Source: Sesamum alatum
Lineage: Eukaryota; Streptophyta; Magnoliopsida; Lamiales; Pedaliaceae
DNA: 64,000 nt
Reading direction: 5' to 3'
Assembly (NCBI GenBank): GCA_034509735.1
Contig: JACGWO010000003.1
Span: forward strand, 8,494,001 to 8,558,000
Below, piece by piece: positions 47,768-57,367 of the stretch. Made by a program: the position numbers and the translations under genes. The notes beneath the pieces were generated by a model, which was given only the letters and a program-made list of their open reading frames with translations, did not search any database and was not told where the DNA came from. How positions within the stretch are numbered: the first letter of the stretch is position 1; each line of letters opens with the position of its first letter.

Positions 47768-48036
47768 TGATCGAAACGAACCCCGCTAGACCAATGGGAA
47801 GATTCCATACTCCTTAACGAGAATTAACAACTACGTTCGAAAGGAAAGGATGCAAGAAATTTCGAGAAAATTAAAATACGAATGAAACAGCGAGAGAAGA
47901 GAACGATTAAAGAGTACCTTTCCGATTCGACATTCGAAGGAACTAGTACACCCCAAGCCTAAGAAGAAGCACGGATTAAGAAGGAGTGATCGATGAATGA
48001 AAGCTCAAAAAAGCCCTAGATTGAATGAATGGGATA

Positions 48037-48047
48037 CATATATATAG
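48037..48047 (-). promoter_or_regulatory. Putative TATA box of the antisense gene
   Basis: CTATATATATG on the minus strand, upstream of antisense copy 2 only. Unit 1 has no such sequence because the duplication ends before it. Confidence 0.4.
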
Positions 48048-48200
48048 ATGAAGGAGATGAAGAAATTTCCAAACGAAGAAGATTTTGCCTGCCAAAAATA
48101 CGCTTTTCCCATCTCTTCTTGGAGAAACAAGATGACTAACCAAATTAAATGATCCTACTTACCAAAGTTCCAATTATTCCATCCTGAATGCTTGGAACTT

Positions 48201-48211
48201 GAGGGGGCAGT
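48201..48211 (+). promoter_or_regulatory. Polypurine tract of Tat-like element
   Basis: TTGAGGGGGCAGT directly before the 3' LTR. Confidence 0.85.
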
Positions 48212-48657
48212 TGACATGGAGAAAAATAAAAAGGTCAAAGAGCATTTATTTTCCTCCATCAAATAAGAGGAAATCAAGGAAAAATAATGAAGGTCATCAA
48301 CTCATAGAGGAAATCATGCAAAGGGGGCTTGATCCATGGAAACTCCTCCATTAATGATAAAGCAAGGAAAAGACCCTAACGTCCCCATGAGACGTTACCA
48401 TTTATATCCAAGAATATGAAGATAAAGGACAATAAAGACAATACACCATACTTGCCGTAAATAAAATTGTTGTATAAATAGGGATTCAACCCCTTCATTT
48501 GAGGGAGCTTGAACTCTTGTAAGAACTCCACTAGTATACTTATTCTATCAATTACCCTTGGATCGACTTGTACGTATTGACGATCGTGCCCAATTCTAAT
48601 AAAATAATTCGATTATTACGTTGTTGTTGGATTATTCTTCGATTTCTTGCAACATCA
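48212..48657 (+). repeat. 3' LTR of the Tat-like element
   Basis: 446 bp, TGACATGGAG to TTGCAACATCA, differing from the 5' LTR by a 17-bp indel and a few bases. Confidence 0.92.
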
Positions 48658-48662
48658 CTAAC

Positions 48663-49669
48663 CTTTGAAGAAGTGTGAAGAAGCATAGGAGCTTATGTTA
48701 TTTTTCTAAGGAAGAAGTGAGTTTCTTAGAGTAGAGTCGCATTCTATTTCTTTTTGACGCTTTTCTTTTGCACTGTTTGTACGAGCTTTGAAGTCGTACT
48801 AGGGGTAAGTCGCGCCCTAGCGCTTTTATTAGTTGGTGACAACTTTAATTAGGTCGGTCAAATAGTTAGTTAGGTGGTTAATGAGCGGTTAATTAACCGC
48901 TTGACCTGAAATTAGTTATACGTTAGGGATTTGAAATTCAATGTACACAGAGAAATTTCACTTCTTTCTTCTTCAATTCGCCCTGCAAGAATCTCCAATT
49001 TGTCTTAAAGCTTCATCATCAATGGATTCCTCTATAGTTTACAACCTTCCCCCACGCCAGTCCCCCATCACCACTGATACACCTCAGTCATCGCGGCCAT
49101 CGCCCTCCTGTTCTCCCCCTCCCACCAGTTACCCAGTCGTCTCCCACTAGTTCCCCCTCCCCCTCCCTTAGTTTGCCGCTGCTCCCAAGCCCCTTCCCCT
49201 TGCGCGTATCGTCGTTGCCCTCTCTGCCGCCCCCTCTCCCTCACCCTCCAGCGCCTCTCCCCTTCTCCTAGTTCCGCCATCGCCCCCTCCTCCCTCCCTC
49301 ATGGCCGCCACCCCTGCTCTTTCCCGCCCCCCACCCCCCACCCCTCTCTCTATACATATATATAACTTTATATTTATATAAATATATATATTGGGTTATA
49401 AGACAGGAAGGTTCCTATGTGGCCGGTTTTATCCACATAAGGATCATACGCGGCGAGGAATTGATTTCTTTTGGGTTTTGTGAGGAAAAGCCCCAATTTA
49501 GGACCCTAAAAAACACTAACTCAATACTTTCTTGTTAAATTCGGGAACTCCGATAGTGGGAGTCCTCAAATTGTACATAAAATCAATGTCATTAAATTGT
49601 CATCTTCATAATTGGGTGTATTGAAAGTGTCCCTCCCCTAATATCTTGGACCAAAATTGCAATTTAGCC
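48663..49669. other. Right part of Mutator-like element, with CT-rich block
   Basis: 48663-48940 is unique-looking and holds the perfect palindrome GCGGTTAATTAACCGC at 48885-48900. 49040-49360 is a pyrimidine-rich, GC-rich block with a proline/serine-rich shadow frame. 49480-49669 is the right inverted arm. No transposase. A captured fragment, as in Pack-MULEs, is possible but I cannot identify one. Confidence 0.5.
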
Positions 49670-49848
49670 TTCCAATGGATATCTCCAACTTCTTCCATAT
49701 ATTTAGTGCATTGGATTATAGTGTAAACATGAAATGTGAGATCTGGATGTAGAAGTTCGAAGTAATTAAACACAATAATAAATTTACTAAGACGGGTCAT
49801 AGAGATAGAAATGTCTATTAATATAAATATTGTGAGTTTTAGAAACGT

Positions 49849-49951
49849 AAATGTGATGTGTTGGTATATATATATATATTATTTATAATATATTTTAAAA
49901 TAAAAATATTATTTATTATATGTACGCAGAACGGCGTGTTTTGTCGACTAG
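49849..49951 (+). mobile_element. 3' fragment of Helitron-like family
   Basis: AATGTGATGTGTTGGTATAT to GTCGACTAG followed by T; matches the 3' half of 50390-50626. Confidence 0.45.
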
Positions 49952-50389
49952 TAGATACAAAAAGATGATTTTGATACCATTACACCAAATTATTATAATA
50001 CCAAAGCCCGTCAACTTCTCAACTCATGTTTAATTAACTACTCAATCAACTTCCTTTAAAAAATTAATTCACATATACTTAAAAATTTAATTTACTCTCA
50101 TTTTGTTTAAACTTATTGTTAATTGAAATTAAAATAATATATATTAGTATTTATTTTGTATGTATATATAATCATCGTTATCAATATAACGTATATTGTA
50201 CAAAGTGTCAATTCTTAATTTAATTTGAGTAAAATATGTATTGCTTGTTAATGAATAAGAAAAAGTTATCAGACAATATGTGAGGTTATAAGGTAATGAC
50301 AAATTTTAATATCAAGGAACAAACTATGAGCTTTAATAAAATAAAAGCATTACTAAAAATTATGCTCACAGGTACTGCGTGCCACGGTT

Positions 50390-50626
50390 TCTAATACTAA
50401 TATATATATATATATATATAAAGCCGTGTTTTTACTCACAAAGAGCTGTAATCTACACCGCAATACCAATTTTTTGTTTTGCTAATAATAATTCTAAATT
50501 GGTTTATTTATTTCTTTTTAAATGTGATGTGTTGGTTTATATATATTTTTTCTTAATTATAATATATTTTAAAAAATAAATATTATTTATTATATATATA
50601 CAGAAATGACATACCACATCGACTAG
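50390..50626 (+). mobile_element. Helitron-like element, 237 bp
   Basis: It begins TCTAATACTAATATATAT and ends CACATCGACTAG before a T. Same family as 5258-5510 on the other strand. Non-coding; the frame at 50379-50579 is an AT-rich artefact. Confidence 0.5.
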
Positions 50627-51420
50627 TATTAATAATATACATACACAAAATACATACCACATCGATTAGTATTAAAGAAAAAGGAAGAGAAACCTAACTA
50701 CAAAATGGCAAAATAGATTTGCATGATTTTTTTTACTTGTTTTTTGGGAATCAATTGGACATTATCTTCTTTAGTGCATTAGATGCCATCACTTGGCGTC
50801 TTACCTGATGAGTTGCATATAAAATTTAATCTAGGCGATAGCTTCAAGGAAGAAAGCGGCAAACAACCAACAATTAGCTGACCTCCCCTATAATGAACGG
50901 ACATTTCAAAAAATTATTTATAGTATTGGACACGTATCGAATATGGATATGAATACGGTTCGAACACGTCTTGAATATATGTCGGACACGACATAAACGT
51001 ATTCGAAATATAAAATTTAAAGAAAAAGAACATGAAGGAGGAGTATCCGGCACGTTTAGGATTTTTCTTTTATAATTCTAGAAAATTTTGGATTGTCTTA
51101 AAAAAAAAAAAAAGGAGTTTTGGGCAAAATAAAAAAGAAAAATATTAATTTACTTCTTTCAAACTAGAAATTTGGGATGAAATTACTAAAAAATCGAGAG
51201 ATGGTCATGATAATTTTTTTTATTGCGTACTCTTTATAAAAACTGATTATGTATATTTTTTAAGTCATATATTCTGGTTAAAAATATAAATATAAGATAT
51301 ATTTATTTTATCTATTATCTTGATATTTTTCACGTTACATAAATTTTATAGAGAAATTTGGTATATATAAAAGAATATTATATATAATTGTGTCATTATC
51401 GTATCGTATTTTAATTTTTT
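50627..51420. other. AT-rich intergenic, no gene seen
   Basis: 50655-50675 repeats the Helitron 3' end (ACCACATCGATTAGTATTA). 50930-51010 has GGACACG/CGAACACG-like repeats. Nothing else is recognised. Confidence 0.4.
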
Positions 51421-51504
51421 AAAATTTTCCATACGGTCGCATCCGTGTACATACATTACAGGCCCTATCACAAGAGATTTTCACACAGCGAAATTTCAAG
51501 AGTC

Positions 51505-51595
51505 CTCGGCACTAGCCTTTCCAAAAGCTAGTCAGCCAGGGGGTTACAGGCCCCCACCTATCACAGTGCCCCTCACCATAAGGAGGGCTGGCCTC
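51505..51595. other. GC island with three consecutive hairpins
   Basis: ACTAGC/GCTAGT pair at 51511-51532, GGGGG/CCCCC at 51539-51555 and CCCTC/GAGGG at 51570-51587. An outer CAGCC/GGCTG pairing (51533-51537 with 51586-51590) is an alternative. The block stands out from AT-rich flanks, and TTACAGGCCC followed by TATCACA occurs twice (51455 and 51544). Identity unknown. Confidence 0.4.
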
Positions 51596-51835
51596 TTCCC
51601 CTACGAAAATATAAATTGGAAAAATATTTATATTTGACAATTATGTTTTTCAACTATTTAAATTAAATTATTTATCAGATAATTAATTTATTTGGGAACA
51701 TTTACTCACACATATAGAACTAATGTTTGACGTGGCAATCAAGCTCCAAACTTTAGAAGATACTATTGATAGTTTATAAGATTGAAATTAAGGGTAATTA
51801 TATGGTCCTCTAATGACATTTAGTATAATTATATG

Positions 51836-52256
51836 TAAATTTTTTGTGATTTGAAAAATTATATTCGGTATTTTGATGTTTGTCTATCCAACAAATAGAT
51901 CAATTTGTTAGTAAAATTAATGAAATTTGCCGCCATTAGCTAAAAAGTTGAATAAAATTCATATTTATTCCCATTGACCTATAATCTTATTGTAGGTCAA
52001 ATAATTTTTTCTGAACAAACTCCCTTATAATGGTGAAGATGTACCTATTAGTATGTATTAACATGTAAAGATATATAAAGGTAGTTTGGTCAGAAAGATT
52101 TATTTGACATGCAATAAGTCGATCGGTGGTAAATATGAATTTTTATTCTTTTTTTTTTGTTAATATAAACAAATTCCGTGAATTTTGATGTATCTATTTG
52201 TTGGATACAAACAAACGTAATGAGTACGAGATGTAATTTTCCAAATCATAAAAAAA
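51836..52256. mobile_element. Inverted-repeat MITE, GATTTGGAAAATTACATC family
   Basis: The left arm (GTGATTTGAAAAATTATATT, CCAACAAATAGAT) mirrors the right arm (ATCTATTTGTTGGAT, GTAATTTTCCAAATCAT). The centre has TTGTAGGTCAAAT and its partner ATTTGACATGCAATAAG. A half copy is at 21626-21850. It abuts the next element directly. Confidence 0.65.
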
Positions 52257-53865
52257 TTAGGATTAATTACACTTAAACACCCTTTGAAAATATGAAATTA
52301 CACTTTCCCCAAGAAAAGTTGTAAAATTACACTTATACTCCCTCTAAAAATTCTCTGTTTACACATAGCTCATTCCGTTAGGGTTTAGATAGAAAATGCT
52401 GACATCAGCCAAACGATTGCATAATTTTTTAATTTTATCCCGATTTTAATATTCCCTGTGTAATATTTCTTTCCTATGGCTATAATTTGGAGGAATATTT
52501 TATTACAATACATATTTTTAACTTTATATGTATTAAATTTACTCCTTTATAAGTATAAAAATATTATAGTGGAATTGTGAATGAAGGGTAAAAGTGAATT
52601 TTTTTTTTTTGCTAAAGTCAGTTTTTTCGTCCAAACCCTAATGGAAGGGGGTCAGGTCTAAATAATAAATTTTTGGATAGAATGTAAGTGTAATTTTAAA
52701 ATGGGGAAATGCAATTTTGGTCCACTTTCTTAGGGGCGGTGGCACTTTTAATCCAGATCTATTTGAAAATAGCAGTTAAGGGCAGTAATTTTAAAAAAGT
52801 GGCAATTTTAGGCCAAAACCCCTAATTTGGCCGGATTGGTCGCCTGAATTACGTGTGGATTAAGAAAATAAAAAAATTCTTACACGGCAGGTGATTTGGC
52901 AACCACAGTGAGGTGGCATGGTGACATGCTTTATTTAAGTTTAAAATCCATTTAAATAGATAACTTTTTTCTCAAATTTATATTATTTGAATATCAAAAT
53001 AAAAAACTTAAAATTTAAAATTTACACCAAATTGATAAATTAAATTAAAATTACATTTAAAATATTAATATCTAAAATTCAATTTTCAAATTTAAATATC
53101 TATATCAATATAAATTTTAATCAATTTTAATTATTTTTGAATTAACTTAATTTAAAATAATTAAAAAATAAGGACATATTAATTTTTAAAAAAGTTCTAA
53201 GGAAAAAAAAGAAATTTAAAAAAATAAAAAAAGTTAAGAAATTTGATTTGTTTTTTTAAAGGAAAACAATAATTTTTAATATTTAAACATTTTTATAGTA
53301 AATAATATAATTTATTAATATATTCAAACTAAATTATAATTTAAATATTGTTAATGAGATATAATTGATTAAAAATATATTGATATAGATATTTAAATTT
53401 GAAAATCAAATTTTAGTATATTTATCTTTTAAACATGATTTTAATTTAATTTATCAATTTGGTATTAAATTTTAAATTTTAAATTTTATATTGATATTTA
53501 AATAATATATATTTAAGAAAAAAGTTATCCATTTAATTGGATTTTAGCCTTAAATAAAACATGTCACCATGCCGCCTCACTATGGTTGCCAAATTACCTG
53601 CCATATAAGAATATTTTTTTTTAATCGACATGTAAAATGATCGCCGGAAAGGTGACTAACTCCGACCAAATTAGGATTTTTTGGCCTAAAATTGCTATTT
53701 TTTTAAAGTTACTGTACTGAATTGCTATTTTCAAATGGACTTGGACTAAAAGTGCCACCACCCCTAAGAAAGTGGACCAAAATTGCATTTTTCCCTTTAA
53801 AAACTATTTTAGAGAAAAGTATAATTTTATATTTTTAGAAAAGATCTAAGTATAATTAATCTAAA
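52257..53865. mobile_element. TTAGG-family MITE split by an inner fold-back element
   Basis: The ends TTAGGATTAATTACACTTAA and (complement) TTAGATTAATTATACTTAG are those of the family at 3036-3548. Its right arm is interrupted at about 52702 and resumes at about 53796. Without the insert it is about 515 bp, matching the 513-bp sister copy. Confidence 0.72.
52703..53795. mobile_element. Inner fold-back element, ~1.09 kb
   Basis: GGGGAAATGCAATTTTGGTC and the complement of the right end (GGGAAAAATGCAATTTTGGTC less one base) start two arms that pair along almost the whole length, including ATGGTGACATGCTTTATTTA and its mirror at about 53555. Flanks TTTAAAAT and TTTAAAAA suggest an imperfect 8-bp duplication. 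It would fold into one long hairpin. No coding. Confidence 0.72.
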
Positions 53866-54780
53866 AATTTAAATGTAATTATACCAAATTTCATAGGAGT
53901 GCGGCGTAATTATTGCTTGAAATTAAGACGACCAGCCGGCCAACTTGGTAACTCCAAATATTAAAGTAAACATTACTCCAAGCTTGACCTTCCTTTGACA
54001 TGTACTACTCCACCTTTAATAACAAGAGTCCTAAGCAATTTAGGTGGGTCGATATACGGTTATAAACTTGTATTTGCTTCATGCGTTGCACGGACAACAA
54101 ACTTTTTCTATAAAATTAATTTTGTTCATCCTTATTAAATTTTAATTTATATTACCTAAACTTTATTCTTCTGAAATATTATTCTTTTATCCAAATTACA
54201 TTAGAAAAATAAATTGAGAAGGAATTGAAAGTGTCAACATGATTCTAAAAAAAGATGCAATTTTTTCTTCTAAAGTTTTAAACTTATTCGCCCGAAAATA
54301 AAGATTGGTGAAAATAATTTCGAATACCATAATTATGAATACGCAATTTCAAATATTATGAGTAAAAATTTACGCAATAGTTAAATAAGCTAAACAATTT
54401 TTAAAGAGAAAGAAATTGAACAAGACTTATATGTAGCACAAATAAAGTATAACTTGTTATCACTTATACTGGATTATGAAATAAATATTAATTTATATGA
54501 GTATCACTTAACTGAAGAAAATCATTAATTTAAGTGAATCCAAAATAAATATCACAAAATCGAGACAATAATATTTGAAGATAAATATTTTTTTTAAAAT
54601 TTATAGAATTAGCACATACATTAATTTAAAATGATAGTTTTACTCATTGATGTTAAAAACTCTGTTTTCGATATAGGACCTTTCATACAAAATCAATGAT
54701 AAGTGTAGTCATATAAAATAATTATAACGCGAAAGAACCATCATATTGTAATAAAATGAAAAAGCATTACCTATAATAAG
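53866..54780. other. AT-rich intergenic, no gene seen
   Basis: A TTCATGCGTTGCACGGACAA stretch near 54080 resembles sequences often found at plant transposon ends. No frame or repeat is convincing. Confidence 0.4.
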
Positions 54781-55073
54781 TGTTGACGACGAAATTTTGA
54801 AATAAATTACCAATTAAAAGTATAAATAAATCGGCTAGTAATTGGGTTCTAAGATAAAAGTCCATAATAAATTTGGGCTTGTCGTGAAGAAATTAAATTC
54901 ATAAACCCATATTAAATTTGGGTCTTATGTAATTTTATGGGTTGATCCAAAACATAAAATTATTATTTTTGGATTGGCTAAATTGGGCCAGCTACATGTT
55001 CGAAATGCAGTTCATCAAAAGATTAGTCCATGTCAAAGCCCACGTTGATCAAGCCCAATGGAAGAGCCCAAGC
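54781..55073 (+). repeat. 5' LTR, truncated
   Basis: TGTTGACGACGAAATTTTG to GAAGAGCCCAAGCT matches 55749-56042 at high identity, then stops. The TATA region is absent. Confidence 0.85.
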
Positions 55074-55734
55074 TTGCATAAAATTGTTATTGTCTCATCG
55101 GCTTGAAGAAAATGCACGGCTAATGGTGTTCTTTTATAGCTAATGTTTGAAGTTAAATCTGGAAAATCTGCCATCATTGTTGTGATTCAGAGAAGGAATG
55201 AAGGAGTGTTCATGGAAATTGTTGCAGCAATAAAAGGAAATTTGCTTGGGGAAATCCTTGCCGAAACGGAAGCACGAAAAAGAAGCAAAGTATTGTGACA
55301 AAGTTAATATTCAACAATTACCTTTGTCATGAAATGATTTTTTTTATAAATCATGGTGGACCCCATTGCAAATACATCAAAAGAATAAATAAAAAAAAAG
55401 GAAAGAAGGAGGAATTATTGTTTGCTGAAGACAATCGGTTGCTCCTAGTCTACAAAGGAAAGAAAGCATGCATGGTGCACGGCAGTGTGAATGCAGCCAC
55501 ATAATGAAAGTTGGGCATGGAAATTTAGCATGGTAGTGGATTACTTTGAAATAGGTCCCTGTTGTTGCTGCGGCGAATTCGGTTGATCTCGGGCCAAAAT
55601 TGTTGGGCCTTTTGTCAAGAAAATGTCTTGGGCCTTTGATAGGCTCATATTCAAAAAAAAAAAAAAAAAAGACGAGAAGGAATTACTTCAAGTCCCGCCT
55701 CCGACAATAATTGGCATGTTCTTCGCCGAGCCTT

Positions 55735-55748
55735 GAAGTGGGGGCATC
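55735..55748 (+). promoter_or_regulatory. Polypurine tract
   Basis: AAGTGGGGGCATC directly before the 3' LTR. Confidence 0.8.
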
Positions 55749-56407
55749 TGTTGACGACGAAATTTTGGAATAAATTACCAATTAAAAGCCCAAATAAATC
55801 GGCTAGTAATTGGGTTCCAATATAAAAGTCCATAATAAATTTGGGCTTGTCGTGATGAAATTAAATTCATAAACCCATATTAAATTTGGGTCTTATGTAA
55901 TTTTATGGGTTGATCCAAAATATAAAATTATTATCTTTGGATTGGCTAAATTGGGCCAGCTACATGTTCGAAATGCAGTCCATCAAAAGACTAGTACATG
56001 TCAAAAACCACGGTGATCAAGCCCAATGGAAGAGCCCAAGCTGCTAAAGCCCAGCTCATGCCTATAAATAGGGCCTCAACCTCACATAAAGACACACATT
56101 CAACACAAACAAAATCCAGCAAGAGCAAGTCCAAAGCTTTCTCCGACGACGAAGCTCTGCAACTACAAGGCTTTGATATGAAATTTCAAAGTACTACGTG
56201 ATCGCCTTCTACAAATCAAGAGGGAGATTACACATCCGATTCAAGAACAAGCTTCAAGCCCTTGAATCCACATTCGTAGAGAAGAATCAGGGGGTTACTT
56301 TAAATTTAGAGATTGTAAACCACTTTATATTCAAATTAATATATCGTTTGGTCCATATTTTTCTTGTCGTATAATTATTTTTTGCAGATACGAAATTTGT
56401 GTGAACA
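55749..56407 (+). repeat. 3' LTR (659 bp)
   Basis: TGTTGACGACG to TTTGTGTGAACA, with a TATA box, CCTATAAATAGGGCC, at 56061-56075. Confidence 0.88.
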
Positions 56408-56412
56408 ATAAG

Positions 56413-56576
56413 ATAGATAGAAAAAATTATATTTTTCATCAAAAGGAATTTCTCAAGAAGATAATTAAAAATATTATAAGAATCTATTTGATATCAAAAC
56501 AAAATACTTTGATATATTGTTTGAATAAATACACAATATATATTGTTAAGGTGATGCAAACGCTTGAGAACAATTT
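56413..56576. other. AT-rich flank, no gene seen
   Basis: Short AT-rich sequence between two LTR elements; nothing recognised. Confidence 0.4.
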
Positions 56577-56872
56577 TGTGAGAAAGCCCAGGGGTAGCAC
56601 AAAGAAGAAGCCATAGATGCTCTACAGAGGAAAAGTAAAGAAGCCCCTTGTATTTCTTGAAGACGTGTTTCTGTGTATTGCAAAGGTGGGTTAAAACTCC
56701 TATTTAATAACAGTGCACTCTGCAGTTTTTCAGTCAACAAATAAACTGTCAAGTCTAAACTAAACAACAGTTAACTAACAACTCACTAGCCACTTAAGCT
56801 AGCAGCCTATTACAAAAGCGTGTTTACCCAATCCTTCATGTTTTCACATGATTTTCCACTAGCATACTTTAC
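56577..56872 (-). repeat. 3' LTR of copia element (limits approximate)
   Basis: It runs from TGTGAGAAAGCCCAGGG to about CATACTTTA. The minus strand has a TATA-like TTATTAAATAGG near 56700. The partner LTR is outside the window, so the ends are inferred from the polypurine tract and the CA end. Confidence 0.5.
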
Positions 56873-56887
56873 GCCCCCTCCTCAAGT
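56873..56887 (-). promoter_or_regulatory. Polypurine tract of copia element
   Basis: The minus strand reads CTTGAGGAGGGGGCG just before the LTR. Confidence 0.75.
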
Positions 56888-56995
56888 TGGACTTGGGGTG
56901 AGATCAACCGTGCCCAACTTGGAGGTTAAATTCAGAAAGATTGGACCACTCAAAGTCTTTGTGAAGACGTCTGCAAGCTGGTGTTTCGATGCTAC

Positions 56996-57330
56996 CTATT
57001 TGGGTGCAAGGAATTCCTCTTTGTATTTGTCTTGCACCAAATGGAAATCTATTTCAAGGTGTTTCGTTTGCTTGTGGAACACCGGATCGGCTACAATATG
57101 CAGTTCAGCTTGGTTATCGCATAGGAGCGATATGGGCCTAGGAACAACTACCCCTATACCCTTCAGTAGATTGCTTACCCAAACGAGTTCGCACGTGGTG
57201 GTTGCCATACTTCTGTGCTCTGCTTCTACAGTCGAGCGAGACACTGTGTGCTGTTTCTCGATTTTCCAGGAGACTAGCGACGAACCTAAGAAAATGCAAT
57301 AGCTTGTAAGGGATCTTCATGTGTCTACAC
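56996..57330 (-). pseudogene. copia RNase H
   Basis: The frame begins SRSTVEAEHRSMATTTCELV, the copia RNase H motif with its catalytic Glu, then LLCDNQAELHIVADPVFHKQTKHLEIDFHLV with the Asp. It degrades the RNA strand after reverse transcription. The start of the domain (57245-57330) is in another frame (WKIEKQHTV), so a shift breaks it. Confidence 0.85.
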
Positions 57331-57367
57331 AGGTTGCCCAGTCAGCATCGCTGTATGCTATTAAATC

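Larger units (their letters stand above)
34316..47792 (+). repeat. Tandem duplication unit 2 (split by chromovirus)
   Basis: After removing the chromovirus (36734-45839) and one CCTGA this unit is about 4.37 kb. It keeps the integrase zinc region lost from unit 1, and the antisense start codon and promoter that unit 1 lacks. It has no RT. Confidence 0.88.
36483..47808 (-). pseudogene. Antisense spliced gene of Tat element, copy 2 (split by chromovirus)
   Basis: The start codon is at 47808 (MESSHWSSGVRF). Exon 1 runs to 46681 with the same acidic region and LPPHPLLVEIIHSVGVSVSQ block, here in one frame over 46681-47269, with a stop between 47269 and 47285. Introns are at 46593-46680 (88 bp) and 46086-46158 (73 bp), matching copy 1 in place and size. 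Exon 3 (45845-46085) is cut by the chromovirus and resumes at 36733-36483, ending VPAADAP. A poly-C tract in exon 1 also disrupts the frame. Antisense genes near the 3' end are known in Tat elements; the function is not known. Confidence 0.72.
47793..48211. other. 3' untranslated segment of Tat-like element with antisense promoter
   Basis: No frame. The minus strand has CTATATATATG at 48037-48047, about 230 bp upstream of the antisense ATG at 47808, a plausible TATA box for the antisense gene. The polypurine tract closes the segment. Confidence 0.5.
25694..48657 (+). mobile_element. Ty3/gypsy retrotransposon, Tat-like, with internal duplication (TSD CTAAC)
   Basis: LTRs of 463 and 446 bp carry TG...CA ends and are flanked by perfect CTAAC (25689-25693 and 48658-48662). 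Order: primer site, gag, protease, RT, RNase H, a second (archaeal-type) RNase H, integrase, antisense gene, polypurine tract. Dual RNase H and an antisense frame near the 3' end are known traits of the Tat lineage. The segment from RNase H to the antisense gene is present twice (29698-34309 and 34316-47792), and the second copy is split by a chromovirus. The LTRs are near-identical apart from a 17-bp indel, so insertion was recent, yet coding is heavily broken. Confidence 0.9.
25240..49669. mobile_element. Mutator-like element interrupted by the 23-kb gypsy element (TSD TTCCAATGG)
   Basis: Perfect 9-bp duplications TTCCAATGG lie at 25231-25239 and 49670-49678. The ends are GGCTAAATTGCAA and its inverse, and the arms stay similar for about 200 bp (25240-25460 against 49480-49669 reversed). 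Without the gypsy insertion the element is about 1.46 kb. Its interior keeps AT-rich sequence and a CT-rich block (49040-49360), but no transposase. The 9-bp duplication and long inverted ends are Mutator hallmarks. Confidence 0.82.
54781..56407 (+). mobile_element. LTR retrotransposon reduced to its ends (TSD ATAAG)
   Basis: Perfect ATAAG duplications at 54776-54780 and 56408-56412. The left LTR is truncated (54781-55073), and the right LTR is complete (55749-56407) with a polypurine tract before it. The ~680-bp interior has no pol or gag domain and includes a poly-A run near 55652. One large deletion has removed the rest of the left LTR, the primer site and most coding. Confidence 0.87.

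Noticed and set aside
49068..49280. Arg/Gly-rich minus frame in a GC-rich block
   Set aside because: Composition artefact of a pyrimidine-rich tract inside the Mutator-like element.
55652..55670. Poly-A run as evidence for a LINE or SINE tail
   Set aside because: It lies inside the LTR-flanked element, with no duplication around it and no LINE domain nearby.
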